A stretch of DNA of 64,000 nucleotides from Sporobolomyces roseus (Eukaryota; Basidiomycota; Microbotryomycetes; Sporidiobolales; Sporidiobolaceae): NCBI GenBank assembly GCA_016617785.1, contig JADILM010000003.1, forward strand, positions 558,001 to 622,000, given 5' to 3'. Both the position numbers and the translations under genes were made by a program. Below are positions 36,545-48,391 of this stretch, piece by piece; the first letter of the stretch is position 1; each line of letters opens with the position of its first letter. Below the pieces are notes generated by a model, which did no database searches, was not told the origin of the DNA, and saw only the letters and a list, made by a program, of their open reading frames with translations.

Positions 36545-37315
36545 ATGTCTATCTTCACCTTTGCGATCAACTGTCTCGATGCGCTCACCGACGCTATCAT
36601 CGAATGGTTCCCCGCTTCAACCTCAACCAAGTCGCACCCTCGTCAATACGAATCACTCCCTCAGCGAAACGTACTCGTGAGTCTCGATCCCAGTTCACCT
36701 CACCCCATCACTTCTGACTTTGGAGCTGATCCATCCCACCTTTTGTTATAGCACAAGCGACAGCCGCACTCAGAGACGTCTCGAAAGATCACTCATCCCG
36801 TCGTCCGCTCCCTCGATCGATCACCTCCCTCATCACCCGAAAAACGTCGCACCCTCACTTCTCCTCTCGTAACTCCCGCTCGCCGGCTCTCGATCGAAAC
36901 CCCTCAGTACACTCACAGCCTCGCCGCTCTCACCATGTCGCCTCCACTCAAATCCTGCTTCCGCAAGTCGAGTCACGAGAACCAAAGTTTTGGACTTCCT
37001 TCTTTCCTCCCCTCTTCCTCATCTCGATCTTCCCGGTCACTCCGTTCTAGCAAGAAACCTCAGAAAGAGTTCCGATTCGCCTCTCCGATCGACGACTCTG
37101 GATTATACCCCAAACATCCACCCCCCTCTCGTTCTACGAAACCTTCCCCTCCTCAATCGACCAAGCTCTATCCCTCTATGACTCCTCTCAGACTCCCTCG
37201 ACAACGCTCAAACGCCGCCTCACTATCTATCAACGCTGAGAATCCGAGAGCTAAGATGCTACCTTCGAATGTAGTGAGCTACGGAGGAAGGAGAACGAAC
37301 TTGTTCACGATCTAG
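36545..37315 (+). CDS. Uncharacterised Ser/Pro-rich protein, 231 residues
   Basis: Two exons, 36545-36676 and 36752-37315, with donor GTGAGT and a GCTGAT branch site; 232 codons in frame, TAG stop. The first 23 residues (MSIFTFAINCLDALTDAIIE) form a likely amphipathic helix. The rest is disordered, basic and rich in Ser and Pro, with possible proline-directed phosphosites (SPPSSP, LTSPL, VTPAR). A motif PLKSCFRKSS and a terminal GGRRTNLFTI are the only other notable segments. I do not recognise it. It could be a cell-cycle-regulated substrate, but that is a guess from the SP/TP sites alone. Confidence 0.65.
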
Positions 37316-38748
37316 ATGAGATATCTTCCCTTTGCTGTGCCATTTGTTTACATTCTCTCTCACTGTTGTTGTATCATCTTCCCGGCTTGTGCCGACTTCT
37401 CGATGTTGCGTAGTGACCCTTCCTACCTTGTAAAAGCATCTTTCGAACTTTTCGTCTCTTCTTCCGCAAACGTGAGCCAGCGATGGCGTTACCCTACTCA
37501 GCTCCTCACCTCGGTCTTCCCGGAAGATTCCCATTTATCGACTGAAGCGAGTGCTGTCCAAATCCCCACAAACTACGAAAAGAAAGGGTCAAAGCTTTTC
37601 GCGAAATCTTTGTTCCCGCCTTAATCAGCTTACAGGCTGTTCTACAATCACCGTCGATTGTCGGCATTGATCCCCGCCTCGATCACTTTCAAGGTTAGCC
37701 CGTTGTGAGCTTTGAACCTGCGTCGTCGTCTGCTAGCGGTCCCTCCCGAAACGCAAAAAACTCATTGTAATCGCCTCAATTCGAGCCTACTTAAGACCCT
37801 TAGAATCGTGTAAATACTGACTGTAATCGTCCAACAGAAACGCACTTGCATCTTTCTGTTTCCTACTTTTCACTTTGCTTTTCGTCGATATCTCTTACTC
37901 TTATTCGCCTCAAACCGCTCATGCCTGCTTCGATGTTGTCGACTGGGATTCACTGCGACTCGTAGAGTGCCCTTTCGTCGTCAATCTCGAACAACACGTA
38001 CTTGGATCTCGCAAATCGTCAAATGCTCAACCGTTCAAGGGTCTACCTCTCTGGACATCTCACGAGCAGTTGCTGACGTTGAAGAGTCGTCACTAAACTG
38101 TACGCATCAAGACTGAGATGCAGCGTGACTGACGGCGCGAAGTGATGTGAGTCGCTTTCGTCAACTCGGCCTTCGGGGTCCTTTGACTGACTCCCCCCTT
38201 TTCACAGCTTTACACTCTTTCGATACTAACTCCCTGTAATCGACGTGAGGACCTGAACAGGCGATCGAAAGCTCCAACAAACAAAACACTCGGCTCTTTT
38301 TCTCTGTTCACTGTCAAACTCTCAACCCGCCGGCCCGACCTCTGCCAGCTTTACCGAACACTCTTCGTCGGAAGCCTTTTTTCGCAACAGTGAAACCTCT
38401 CTCTCGGCTCTTCCTCTCTCTCGATCGTCCCGCCTCTTTCGAATGTCCGTCGCGCTACACACATTCCTCGCCTTTCCACCCATCTTCTCCGCATCATCAA
38501 CTCAATAATGCTTCAGCTTCAGCCATCTCTTCCAACTTTTCGAAGTGTCTTCGATTCAAAAGTTCGGAAATTCGAAGCAAGTTCGAAAAACTTGCATTCT
38601 CTCACTTCTTCCCTCTCTCAACTCACTTCAATCTCCCTCACCTCACTCTACGGTACTCAAACAAATCTTGACTCCTCTAGATAGCAATACCTAAGCAGCC
38701 CCCCCTCCTCGCTACTCCCGAAGTCATTCTACGCGAATATCAAGCGGC
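37316..38748. other. Intergenic, 1.4 kb
   Basis: No gene supported. It contains a hairpin at 38577-38595 and a TTTCGCAA word near 38383. Two short open frames (37875-38096, 38390-38671) lack a credible start codon or conservation clues. Confidence 0.5.
38577..38595. repeat. Perfect 7-base inverted repeat
   Basis: GCAAGTT, loop CGAAA, AACTTGC. It lies about 150 bases before the next gene and could be a palindromic binding site or an RNA hairpin. Confidence 0.45.
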
Positions 38749-39740
38749 ATGAGTTCACCTTCTCTCGACCCGACTACACCCACTCAAGAGGAGATGGAGC
38801 TATTCGAACAGTATACCCACTTCTCTACCACCCCGCCAAGCCCTTACGATCACGAGTTCTCTCCTGAACATGAGGAGGATCTTTCTCTCCTTCCTCTCCC
38901 TTCTACCACTCCACTTCCTCTTCCTCTCCCGACTTCTCCAATCCCTCCTCCTACTCCCACTACTCCAATTCAACCCTCTACAGAAGATTACGACTCGAGA
39001 CCTATCGAGATCCTCCCTCTTCCCGCTTTCCTCCCTCCTCTCCCTCCTTTACCTCGACCTTTCTCTCCTCCTGGCGTTATCAATCCTGGCTCACTCCTTC
39101 CACCCTCTCTTTCTATGACCTTCAAACCAATCGCATGGGCAGAACAGATCTCGTCAGTCTATCCGATCAAAATGGAAATCGCTCGACTCGGTGCCTATCG
39201 ACTCGTCAAACCCAAAGATTTCGAGAACCCAACGCGAGCTGAACTCGACCGGATCCACTCGTACATTCATCACTGCAGGATCATGGCGAGAGCGGAGGAA
39301 CCAATCGAGATTGAGAGAGATAGTGATCCTCAGTTTCAAAATGGTTATCCTCGAACTCGAAACGTTCAATGCGTTACTCTGTTCCGCCTCGTACGTCTCT
39401 TCATCTGCTCTGTGATTGCTCCTCAAGCTGACTCGTCTCGATATCGTAGCTCACCGAGTTTCACCCTACTTTTGCGAATCGAGTTCCTACGACAGAGCAA
39501 TACCGAGAAGTGATGAACTGGGTCTGTGAAGCCATCGACGACGAACGACGATTCGACGACATATTTGACGAAACTTCCTTTCAGCTCTTACCGGAACCAC
39601 CTCAAACGAGATCAAAACGTAAAGCGAAGGAATTGGACGACGACGATGCGGATTATTCGCCTAAATCGACGAGGAAATTCAGGAAACCCAAATCACTTCG
39701 AGCTGAAGTCCTCTCTCGTTCGATCAGGCAACCTTACTAA
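38749..39740 (+). CDS. Uncharacterised proline-rich protein, 310 residues
   Basis: Two exons, 38749-39390 and 39450-39740, joined by a 59-base intron (GTACGT, GCTGAC branch, TAG); 311 codons in frame. Residues 1-120 are Pro/Leu-rich low complexity. Residues 125-245 look folded, with SMTFKPIAWAEQISSVYPIK, ARLGAYRLVKPKDF, LDRIHSYIHHCRIMARAEEP, and after the intron FANRVPTTEQYREVMNWVCE. The tail is highly basic after an acidic DDDDAD stretch (KRKAKELDD ... STRKFRKPKSLR), suggesting nucleic acid binding or nuclear localisation. Family not recognised. Confidence 0.7.
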
Positions 39741-40090
39741 GTAGGAGTGTTGTCGTTGATCGACCTTTCACGTTACTTTTCGGAGTTTCTTCTTCGGTTC
39801 TGTCGTTTGATACTCTCGTTGTTTTCCGTACTCTTTGTCGTTCGAGCTTTTCCTCGCTTGTATCCCTTACGTCTAATCTAGCTTGCAATATCTACCTTGT
39901 TGAAGAACAATTTCTCGCTCACTCCTGCGAACTTTCGAGACTCGAATGTTCGCTCTTTCCACTTCACCTCTTCGTTCGCTCACTCAGCCATGTATTCTCT
40001 ATCAACACATTCATCTTACCCAGCATCGACCTCTCAAGCTCTCCTCCACCTCTACGCCGACTCAAGAGATCTAGATTTTACTTTCGAAGG
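39741..40090. other. Intergenic
   Basis: T-rich 3' flank and CT-rich leader. Nothing else seen. Confidence 0.5.
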
Positions 40091-41865
40091 ATGCCATCCG
40101 GTCTAGTGATCTGCAAGGACAGAGGGAACGAATTGTTCAGGCAAGGAGAATGGCAATCTGCTATAGATGCTTATACTGCAGGGATCAAAACGGCACCTTT
40201 GGAAATGCATCATCCAGAGATGAAAGTCGGATCAAGCCATACTTTTCAACAATAGAGCTGCTGCACTCAACGATTTAGATAATGGTGAGCCTCTCATCTA
40301 CCTCTCTTGAGAAGGAGGAAAAGGCAGGTTGAGAGGAAGTAGGAAAGTGAACATGAGAGAGAATAGAAGCTAACTCGCTTTTTCGTTCTAGCTATTCTCG
40401 ATACGATGGCAGCAGCCGAGTGTAGTCCTAGGTACTCTAGAGCGTGGGAGAGAGGTGGAGAAATCTACTTGAGATTACAGGAGTACGGGAGAGCCGGAGT
40501 TCGCTGTACGAAACTATTCTCCCATTGTCCGCATATCGTAAAAGAAGGACGCTAATTCATAGATTGTTGTCGACGACAGTACAGAGAGCGGTGATGTTTG
40601 CCGAGAATGATACAGCTCGAACAAGATGTCAAAAACTCCTCGACGAAGCAATGTCCCATATCTCCTCTACGAACTTCTCGATAACTCCTCAAGCTCCGAA
40701 GCGAGGTGCTTGGGTCGATAAATGTATGGATTACCTCAATCACTGTGGAGCGGGAGAAGCGAAAACGGTGTTGGCAGCTCATTTGGCGATTGCGGGTTAC
40801 TCGACGGCTTATCAAGGCTGAGACAAGCTCAAGGAGGCTTCGAATGCGAATCGACTCGAGGCTTCGAAAGGGTTGTACGAGATTGCACGTGAGTCGGAAA
40901 GTCTCTCGAAAGTCACTTTTCATAATTTTGACTTCGAGTAGTCTACCCCTTCACAGAGGGTTACAGGCTGGATTCAATTCGCTCTTGGGATGCTCCTCCC
41001 GTAACGAACGTTCGAGGCAAGTCCGCAGGAGAAGCTTTCACAGAGACCATCGTTGCCGTTCTCAAACGCTACGAATTGGACGTATTCGTTTCACCTGATC
41101 GACTCGAATTGGCGATCGACGTCATCGAAGACCTTCGCGCTCGTCGAGGTTGGAAAGGTCCGAGGTGAGTCTGAAGCTTTCCGAATCGAACTGGCGGCGT
41201 CGAGAGTCAGCGCTGATTCGAAGAAGCTTTCCATCACAGGGGCGCAAGAGCAGCACTTAAAGCTCTTTTGGAATGTCACTACCTCTTGGCACACGGCGAC
41301 TTGATGGCAGTTAGACCAGGTGAGTTTGCCGCTAGTGTTCAGCTCGCTGGTATGAATCGAAGCTGATTCTACTATCTTCCTCACAGATTCCGGATTGTTA
41401 GCGACTGCTGCCCTCACCAACTTTATCCCTCGAGCCCGACAGAAGTGGGCAAACGATCTCGAAGAAACGGGAGAAGTGCTCGAATCACCCTTCTTTCGCA
41501 AATGTTTACAGATGCATCTTCGTAAGTTTCTCACTCCTCGTTCCCTGCGTATCTTCAGGCTGAATTCGATTGGTTTCGTTTCGTAGAGATGCTCATGAAG
41601 GATCTTGTCGATCGAGAGTCGACAATCGAAACGACCGATTCGCTGCGTCGAGCTGGAGAAGCGTTGATGGATGTGAGTCTTCCCTCTCGACTCCTTCACT
41701 GGATGAAAGTGTATTGACCCGAAGGACTGTATAGGAATGTCTGAATGAACCTATTCCCGAAGAGATCAAAACAAACAAGGTGGAAATGCTCGCTTACCAA
41801 GTCAGTCGAATCTCCTCATGCTTCACTCTTTCACTCTCGCTCATCGTCCCTTCTGGTAGGACTGA
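40091..41865 (+). pseudogene. TPR-repeat protein gene with frame damage
   Basis: ATG at 40091 opens a TPR-like start (CKDRGNELFRQGEWQSAIDA). It should continue into LFNNRAAALNDLDN, but that segment is one base out of frame and the first frame stops at a TAG at 40253. After an intron the TPR motif resumes (RYSRAWERGGEIYLRLQEYG). A further intron (donor GTTCGC, acceptor GTACAG) leads to AVMFAENDTARTRCQKLLDE. An in-frame TGA occurs at 40819, yet the same frame continues through KEASNANRLEASKGLYE and across five more well-formed introns to about 41865 (SWDAPPVTNVRGKSAGEAFT, ALTNFIPRARQKWANDLEET). The TGA could be removed by a weak 60-base intron (40768-40827, GTGTTG ... GCTGAGACAAG) that keeps frame. 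The upstream one-base shift has no such escape. So it is a recently damaged gene, a sequencing error, or a case of frameshifting. The downstream frame is well preserved. Specific function unknown. Confidence 0.5.
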
Positions 41866-42461
41866 GCGATCGCTGGAGCACTCGAAGGACAATCATTAGC
41901 TTTGGTCGAGATGAGTCAATAGAGAGAGAACTGGGGAGCTGTGGAGTGACAAGTTTGCGATCTTTGACTCCAAGTTACTCAAGACTGCTTCTCAACTAGG
42001 TTCGTCTCGCCTCTTCTCTATTTGATGTGATATACGCTGATAGGAAAGGTCGCGATGCGCAGAACGCAAAGCAGCTGAGCGATTGGAGTAGGAGGATCGA
42101 TTGAGGTTCTGCCATCTCGAGACGTCGTTTCGTGCGTACTGTTCTCCATCAATTCTAGTCAAGCATGCATTGAGGGGATTCGTGTCCGTACAGTGACATT
42201 CGAGCTGGCGGATTGACAGTGAGGGAGTTCTACGCTCGGACAAAAGAGCTGGAGGAGAGTTATGTCGCAGGAGAATCAATCTGTCCGTCTCGAGTCTCCC
42301 TTCTTCGGCCGCACTCTGAACTCACTTCTCTCAATACAGTCGAACCAGTCATACGAGCCAACTTTGATTCTCATATGATTCGCGGGTAGCCGTCCAACTT
42401 CGAATCATGGCGGAATGGAAAGCGCAAAACCCGAAATCACCAAAAGACCTAATCCTCAGTC
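41866..42461. other. Intergenic
   Basis: No gene supported; both strands have stops in all long stretches. Confidence 0.45.
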
Positions 42462-42716
42462 ATGCCTCCTTACCGAGATGATTGGTTGAATAAGAAGTTG
42501 AAACCACTCTTGACAATTTGGTCGAAAGCAGAGAGTCGAGCACCGAAACTTGGACAACCACTAGATCCTCTTTGTAGGGATCGAGTGACGAGGGAGATGC
42601 AGAGAGCGTGGGACAGGATGAATGGAGATGGAGAGCTCGAGTGCTACTACGAGTTGGTACCATGGCAGGAATCGACGAAAGAGAGTCGAGCGAGCGGGAG
42701 TAGGAGGGAGAAGTAG
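42462..42716 (+). CDS. Small uncharacterised protein, 84 residues
   Basis: Single exon with a credible ATG context (CAGTCATGC). The sequence is charged and helical: MPPYRDDWLNKKLKPLLTIW, then RDRVTREMQRAWDRMNGDG and ELECYYELVPW, with a Ser/Arg tail. Amino-acid use (Trp, Arg, Asp mixture) looks like real protein rather than chance. I do not recognise a family. It sits alone between the TPR gene and the tail-anchored protein gene. Confidence 0.5.
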   Translation: MPPYRDDWLNKKLKPLLTIWSKAESRAPKLGQPLDPLCRDRVTREMQRAWDRMNGDGELECYYELVPWQESTKESRASGSRREK

Positions 42717-43067
42717 AAAGGAGAGAAGTATTCTATCTTGTATTCACTATCAGTCTTTATTCGCAACACTCCATAAAACGCACAACTGGAACGCAGAATC
42801 GGAGGGAGGAAAAGGAGGGATTGCGAAACTCGCAAAAAGAGTTTTCTCTCTCTCTCTTTCTTCCTCTCATCTCGCTTTGTCCTCTTTCTTCAACTCGCTA
42901 CCGGACTACCGCGGAGGCTTCATCAAATGTCAAAGGGGACCGATAAGCCTACACATCGATTTGAGATTGTAGCAAGCTCCTATCTTCCTTCTTTTTCTCC
43001 CTTCACAACTCTCTCTCACTCTACTCGTCCAACTCCTTCACATTCGTTAATTATCGATCCACTCACG
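42717..43067. other. Intergenic with CT repeat
   Basis: Contains TTGCGAAACTCGCAAA-type words near 42822 and a CT run near 42847, upstream of the next start codon. No gene. Confidence 0.5.
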
Positions 43068-43897
43068 ATGAGTGGTATACTCCTCACGCCGCCTCCGACT
43101 CCTCCCAAATCCTGTATTCCTCTCAATTCGCCTCCTCTCTCACCTCCTCCAGAATCACCTCTCTCAACTTTCAATTCCTACCCTCCTCACCTTCATCCAG
43201 CTTATCGTTTGAGGTGCGACTCTGACAAGACTCTCAACAATGAATTTTTGTTCGAGGACAAGGGATTAGGAAAGATAGGAGGCGAGGAAAAGGAGGTGAG
43301 GGTAGAGGTGAAACTCAGGATTGGATTGGGCGAGACGAGGGAGAGCTTACAGAGGAAATTGGAGGTGGCTTTCAATGGGGAGAAGGTGCGGAAAGAGGAG
43401 GACAAGGGAGAAGTGGGAAAAGAGGTCGGCGCTCAAAAAAGTGAAGTTGAGGGGGAACAAGGGAATCAAGACGAGGTACGGCTTCTCGCGTCTGCAGGAT
43501 CGAATTTGAGTCATTCTGATCCTGTTGTGATTGGCTGTCGTACAGATTCGCGACGCAGAGGAGGAGTTGACGACGCTTCGTTGTAGACTCGTGAGTGACT
43601 TGAGTTCTGCACGACTCTTTTGTCTTCTTGATCGCAAACTGACGTATAATCCTCAACCGCTTGCAGAAACGAGCGCAACAATCGATTCACGACTTGCGAC
43701 GCAACAACGCTTCTTTAAAACTACAAACTTCTGAATCACTCGCAATCGCTACTCAAGCCGAACAAGATCTCGATCGCGTTCTCAAAGGACTCAATTTGAC
43801 GAGGGAACATGTAGGGGGGTCAAGGAGAGGAGGAGGAGGGAGTTGGGTGATGGTGTTTGCCTTGCTCGTTTGGGTCGTTCTCTCGAAATGTTGTTAG
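43068..43897 (+). CDS. Coiled-coil tail-anchored protein, 227 residues
   Basis: Three exons, 43068-43475, 43546-43590 and 43667-43897 (228 codons in frame). The N-terminus is Pro-rich (MSGILLTPPPTPPKSCIPLN). Residues about 60-120 include KEVRVEVKLRIGLGETRESL, which is followed by a highly charged Lys/Glu stretch. Exons 2 and 3 encode a coiled coil (EEELTTLRCRL, KRAQQSIHDLRRNNASLKL, EQDLDRVLKGLNLTREHV). The last residues after a Gly/Arg-rich spacer are a single hydrophobic helix (WVMVFALLVWVVLSKCC) at the extreme C-terminus. That is SNARE-like or ER tail-anchor topology, but I do not see a central glutamine or arginine zero layer well enough to call it a SNARE. Family unknown; could be a tether or membrane contact protein. 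Confidence 0.7.
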
Positions 43898-44047
43898 ACG
43901 TTTCTCTCTCTCTCAAAAGTAGTATATAGATTCTCTTTTTCCCTCTCTCTCCCGTTGTCAGTGATAGCAGTACCCCCTCTCAAATGTTGAATAGAAACAA
44001 AATGAAGTCTGACCCTTGTCACTTGCGAATTTTCCGAGAGCCACTCA

Positions 44048-44083
<36 letters not shown>

Positions 44084-44268
44084 TCACTTTCTCAACTTCC
44101 CTCTCCCCCATCATCAACCACCAGCTCATCGTCTCCACGCTACACCTAGTCAGACCTTATCTAGCCCACTCTTTCGTTCTCTTCACCGCGGTACTCCGAT
44201 CGACCTTTTCCCCCTCTCTCATCTCACCTTTCCTCAACATAGGCAAGATAACGCGAAGAAAGATCATC
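43898..44268. other. Intergenic with CT microsatellite
   Basis: A CT run lies at about 44053-44072 within a CT-rich leader of the next gene. No gene seen. Confidence 0.6.
44053..44072. repeat. CT microsatellite
   Basis: About ten CT units in the leader region before the coiled-coil gene at 44269. Confidence 0.8.
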
Positions 44269-46343
44269 ATGGGTAGGGATCGACTTGATCGTATTGGCTC
44301 TCGCGAGGCCGCTGGCCGCAATCAAGGCAACGATAATCGAATAGAAAAGTCACAGTAAGCAAACCCGCTTCACCCCTCTCTTGACTCAACCTCACTTACA
44401 CTATGAGTACGAGTAGAATGGTCACGATTGAGAAACTGAGGGAGAGGAGGGAAGCTAGAGAAATTGAGGATCTGAGGGCCGAAGTCACTTTGTTACAGAA
44501 ACAACTCGCAAACGAGAGGGAGAAGTTGGAACAAGAGAAGAAGAGTGGGAAGGATACGGATAGGAAAGTGGTAGAGAAGGAAATCATCGCTTTGGAGAAA
44601 CAGGTGAGCTTAACTTTTCCGCTGTTTCGCAAGTTCGCGAGTAAGAGAAACTGACGATTTCATTCTGAAAGTTGTTGCGCGCGAAAGATGAGATCAAGAC
44701 TATCACTTTATCGAGGGATCAGTTCAAGCAAGAACTCATGGCGCTTCAATGCCAGCTCGATACCGATTCCCGCATCACCTCTCTCAAGGAAGAATTGAAA
44801 CAGTCCAGAGACCTCGCTGCGAAACGTGCAGTCCAACTCAAGTCCCTCGACGAAGAATCAGAGATCTACAAAGTCAGATGCAAGCAATTGGAGGAAGCTG
44901 CGAGTACCCAAGCGTCGAATGCAGCGGGAGTTGAGAATAGGGAGAAGAAGAAATTGGAGGACAAGATCGAAGGATTGGAGGAAGAGATCACGGAGTTGGA
45001 GTTTGTCAAGACTGATCTCACGAATCAATTGAAGGCTACGAAGAAACGAGTTGTACGTTGAGAGAACCCTTTTCGAGCGATCTCAAGGAATCTTGACTGA
45101 CTCGCTTGGCGCTCGATGGGTTCCTTCCTGGTACAGGAGACTCTCGAGAAACTCGTCGCTTCACTCGAGAAAGACAACGCTCGTCTCATCGAAGAAAAGG
45201 AGGAACTATCTTCGAAAGAACAAACGACCTCTACTACTTCCGGTTCAGTTCTCGCCTCACTTTTCGGCGGCAAGTCATCAGTACCCGCCAGCGCAAGTGT
45301 AGAGAAAGAACTCAAGAAGGAAAACAAACAGTGAGTCACTCTTTCGAGCGAGCGACGACTACGATCATCTGTACCCCTGTTAGATCGACAGTTGCTGACT
45401 TTGTTTGTTTCCACTCTAATAAAACAGCTTGAAGGAGAACTTGGAATCGCTCGAGAAACGCTACGAAGTGTTGAACAAATCGAAAAGTCTCGTCGTAAAC
45501 GGAGGAGGAGAAAACGAATCTTCTGAGAATACCGTTACTTCGTGAGTCTCAAGCTAGATCACATGCCTCGGCTCCCTTTACTAACTGTCTCCTTATTAGA
45601 TCGATTCAACGCTATCCCCAACTCCTCGAGAATCTCGGATTGACAGAAGACGACGTTTCACTCTTGCTCAGTTCTGGAAGGTGGTGGCCTCCATACCGCT
45701 CCTCGCACCCAGACTGTTCAGTAATAGACCATCTCTGGACCCTGAACGACCAACACGTCGATTTCGAAGAAGAGCGACAAACGTGGGAGGATGATAAAGA
45801 ACGCTTGCAAGAAGAGATTGAGGGGTTGAAGAAATTAGTTGGAGGGGAAGAAAGTCTAGAGGAGTTGAAGAAGGGGTTGGAGGATGCTGGGAAGAGTCAA
45901 GAGGAGGTGAGGAAGATGAGGGAGGAAATCGAGGAGAAGGAGAAAGAGTGGGAAAAGGAGAAAGGGAAAAAGGAGGAAGTTATCAATCAGTTGGAAGCGA
46001 GCATCGGGGCTTACGAAGAGGCAAATCCTCTCTCGAACGGTGAGCTCAGTTTCTGTCCCTAATCACCTCTCTCGCACTGATTAGGGAATGTCAATCTTAC
46101 AGGCGTCGAACGTTCTCCTTCCGAACCTCGAGCTTCTTCGAACGCTGGCGTTTCAAGTACCGCTTCTCAATTCGCTATGAAGACAATGGTCAAGACGATC
46201 GCTAGTCTCAATGAGGAACTCGCGAAAGTCAGGGACGAGAACAGTGAGTCGAGTTCTTTCGAACTGAATCTGAGGGAACCTGCTGATCCAGTTTCGACTG
46301 GCTCACAGCTGAGCTCTTGCTCAAACTGATCGGGACCGAGTGA
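44269..46343 (+). CDS. Large coiled-coil protein, family unknown
   Basis: About eight exons. Exon 1 (MGRDRLDRIGSREAAGRNQG) ends near 44354 and splices to a methionine-containing exon starting QMVTIEKLRERREAREIEDL. Almost the whole protein is heptad-like Glu/Lys/Leu-rich coiled coil: LRAEVTLLQKQLANEREKLE, QFKQELMALQCQLDTDSR, LEDKIEGLEEEITELEFVKT, KLVASLEKDNARLIEEKEEL and EKEWEKEKGKKEEVINQLEA. A short non-coiled piece, RYPQLLENLGLTEDDVSLLL followed by GRWWPPYRSSHP, breaks it near 45610-45720. The last exon gives LLLKLIGTE and a TGA at 46341. The layout resembles golgin/Uso1-tail or cytoskeletal coiled-coil proteins, but coiled-coil composition alone cannot assign one. No transmembrane segment is seen. 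Confidence 0.75.
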
Positions 46344-46599
46344 AGAATCAAGTCAGTATCCCCGAAAGTAGTGCAGTACAAGTCGTTAGTATCGAATGAA
46401 ACAAAAGCAGTACAAAATTTTCGCTTCTCTCTTTTCAGATCCGTTTGAGTGAACGAATGAGAGGGGTAGGGCCGACTTCGCGGCAGGTCCCGAAACTTCT
46501 CACCCTTGCTTGACTTTTGACAAATCTCAATCCGTTACTACACGGCGGACAATGTACGAGCTTTACGAACATATCGACGAAGTTTGAGTGCGATAGTCG

Positions 46600-46985
46600 A
46601 AAGGTTGGAATGTTGAAGCTAATCGGATCGATTCGAGTCGGACGTCGGAACTTTGAATCTCGAGACTGTCACTTGCTCGTCGACCTGGTTTCGACAGTTG
46701 AGCGACGTCGAGCAGTGTCCGCTCACCTCCAATCGATCGCAAGAGATGCGCAACGAGTTTGAATCGAAAGTGTCGGTTTCTGGCCTTGCACAGTTTCATC
46801 AGGCATTTGGGTTTGCTCCTCTCGTTGATGTCAAACCTCCTCTATATAGACGCTTCAGACGCCAAGCTACAGGTCACAGCGAGAAGAGTGAATGCTTCGT
46901 CAAAGTTTCGGATCGTTGGCGCTGCATTCAAAATCATCGAGCAGCATCTCTGCGAGTACTTCGCAACTTTCCAGCCTGAACTTGT
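46600..46985 (+). repeat. Dispersed repeat, copy A
   Basis: Aligns by eye with 49935-50330 at roughly 70 percent. Shared runs include GATTCGAGTCGGAC, GAGCAGTGTC, CGATCGCAAGAGATG, TTTCTGGCCTTGCACAG and GCTTCGTCAAAGTTTCGGAT in the same order. Similarity may extend weakly to about 47120. Confidence 0.75.
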
Positions 46986-48083
46986 CGGTACCGCATCTTT
47001 TCTCATCTGTTTGCTCGCCTCCTGTAGATTGCCGCAACAACTGGGAGAGAACTGTCGAAAAACCAGAGCTTCTGACCTGTTTTGCCCTGGTTTGCCCATT
47101 TCTGCCCTCTTCTGACAGTTTCTTTGTCAGTTTCTGGAATTTCGACCTCGAACCGCTCAGCAATAGTCTCGCAATATTCTCAGCTCCGAAGGGTAGTAGG
47201 AGAGCGGGCAGAAGCGTGTCGTGCGCTCTCGAATCGGTGAAGGTTTTCGAAAGAGAGATTTCGGCTACAGACCTTGCTCTCCTTGTCAGAACCCTAGAAG
47301 CTCGACGTCGGAGCAGACTCGAGCGATTTGATCCTGTGACACGGTACCTTTTCGATGACGGTGCTCAGAGCGCATTGGAGACTCAAATCTCGCAAAATTC
47401 GTTTAACGTTCCGTTGCGCCTGAGCTCTCCGATTCTGGTTCTCTAGCTCTCAGTCACCGAGCGATGGAATAGTGGAGCTGCCAAAGAGCCTAAGAAGCTC
47501 AGATAGCGGATTCAACTTGCACTGACCTACCTCTGACTTTTCTCAGTTTTCTCGCAGCCGAGTCGAATTGTCGAATTTCAACTGGTCAATGTTCGCTAAA
47601 TCGCGATTCGTCGCTCTACCAAGGACATTGTACGACTGTAAAAAGCGCACTGATCGAGTCTGAGCGGGATAGTCGGCGTAGTCTGGAGAGAGATGGGGAA
47701 ATGAAGAGTCGAGCCGAGGTGATGAAGAGCGGCAGATGGATGTGGTGAGAGGATAAAAGCTGAAGGGATCGAGGAGGAAGTGAGAGGAGCGATTTCCAAG
47801 GTTTCGCATTGATTATTTGATCTTGATGAATCTGATGATCAAATTTTCCACTTGCCCTTCCCTCTTTCCACTCCCGTCGACTAATTCTCCGCTGGGAGTA
47901 CCCTCTGAGTGTATCAGGTGGCTGAAGGAAAGAGGAGGAAGACGAGCCGAGACGAGGAGAGTTTCAGGGAGATCGGTGGGAAGAAGAAATTTGATTTGGT
48001 GGTGTTTGAGCGATAGAAGTAGACTGATGTGGATGAGACCGAGCGAGGAGAGCGTAGAAAAGACTCAACTACTGTTCAGATCA

Positions 48084-48260
48084 AAGAGGAGTCGAGATTA
48101 GCTTGTTTAGTTATTGCGAGATTAGCTTGCTTGGGGATTGATCTGAGGCATTTTCGGAGAGAAGAAGGGAACTCACGGTGATTCCTCCTCTGCTTCCGCT
48201 CGCTTTGAGTCGCCCTTTGTACTCTATAATACCAGCCTACTCTCGAACATTCCAGAGCTG
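48084..48260 (+). repeat. Tandem-like repeat unit C1
   Basis: Starts AAAGAGGAGTCGAGATTAGC and matches C2 308 bases downstream. Shared words: GAGGAGTC.AGATTAGCTTG, CATTTTCGG/GATTTTGAG, GGGAAACT.AC, GATT.CTCC, and a purine-rich AAAG.GAGATTGG end. Confidence 0.65.
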
Positions 48261-48391
48261 GTCAAAGGGAGATTGGTGGGGGGTTGAGGGCAGAAGGAAA
48301 CGAGTTGGTGAGATTGAGTGGGTGAACATGACTTGATAGCGCTGATCCCGGGAGAGCGATACGTATAGTGTACGCTGAGACTGTCGACATT

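Noticed and set aside
36223..36717. 164-residue plus-strand frame
   Set aside because: It overlaps the gene at 36545 in another frame and lacks splice support; the 36545 frame splices cleanly into a longer exon.
37875..38096. 73-residue plus-strand frame
   Set aside because: No ATG at its start and no neighbouring exon; not supported.
46892..47446. 184-residue plus-strand frame overlapping repeat copy A
   Set aside because: Copy B has indels that destroy the same frame, so the open frame is not a conserved property of the element.
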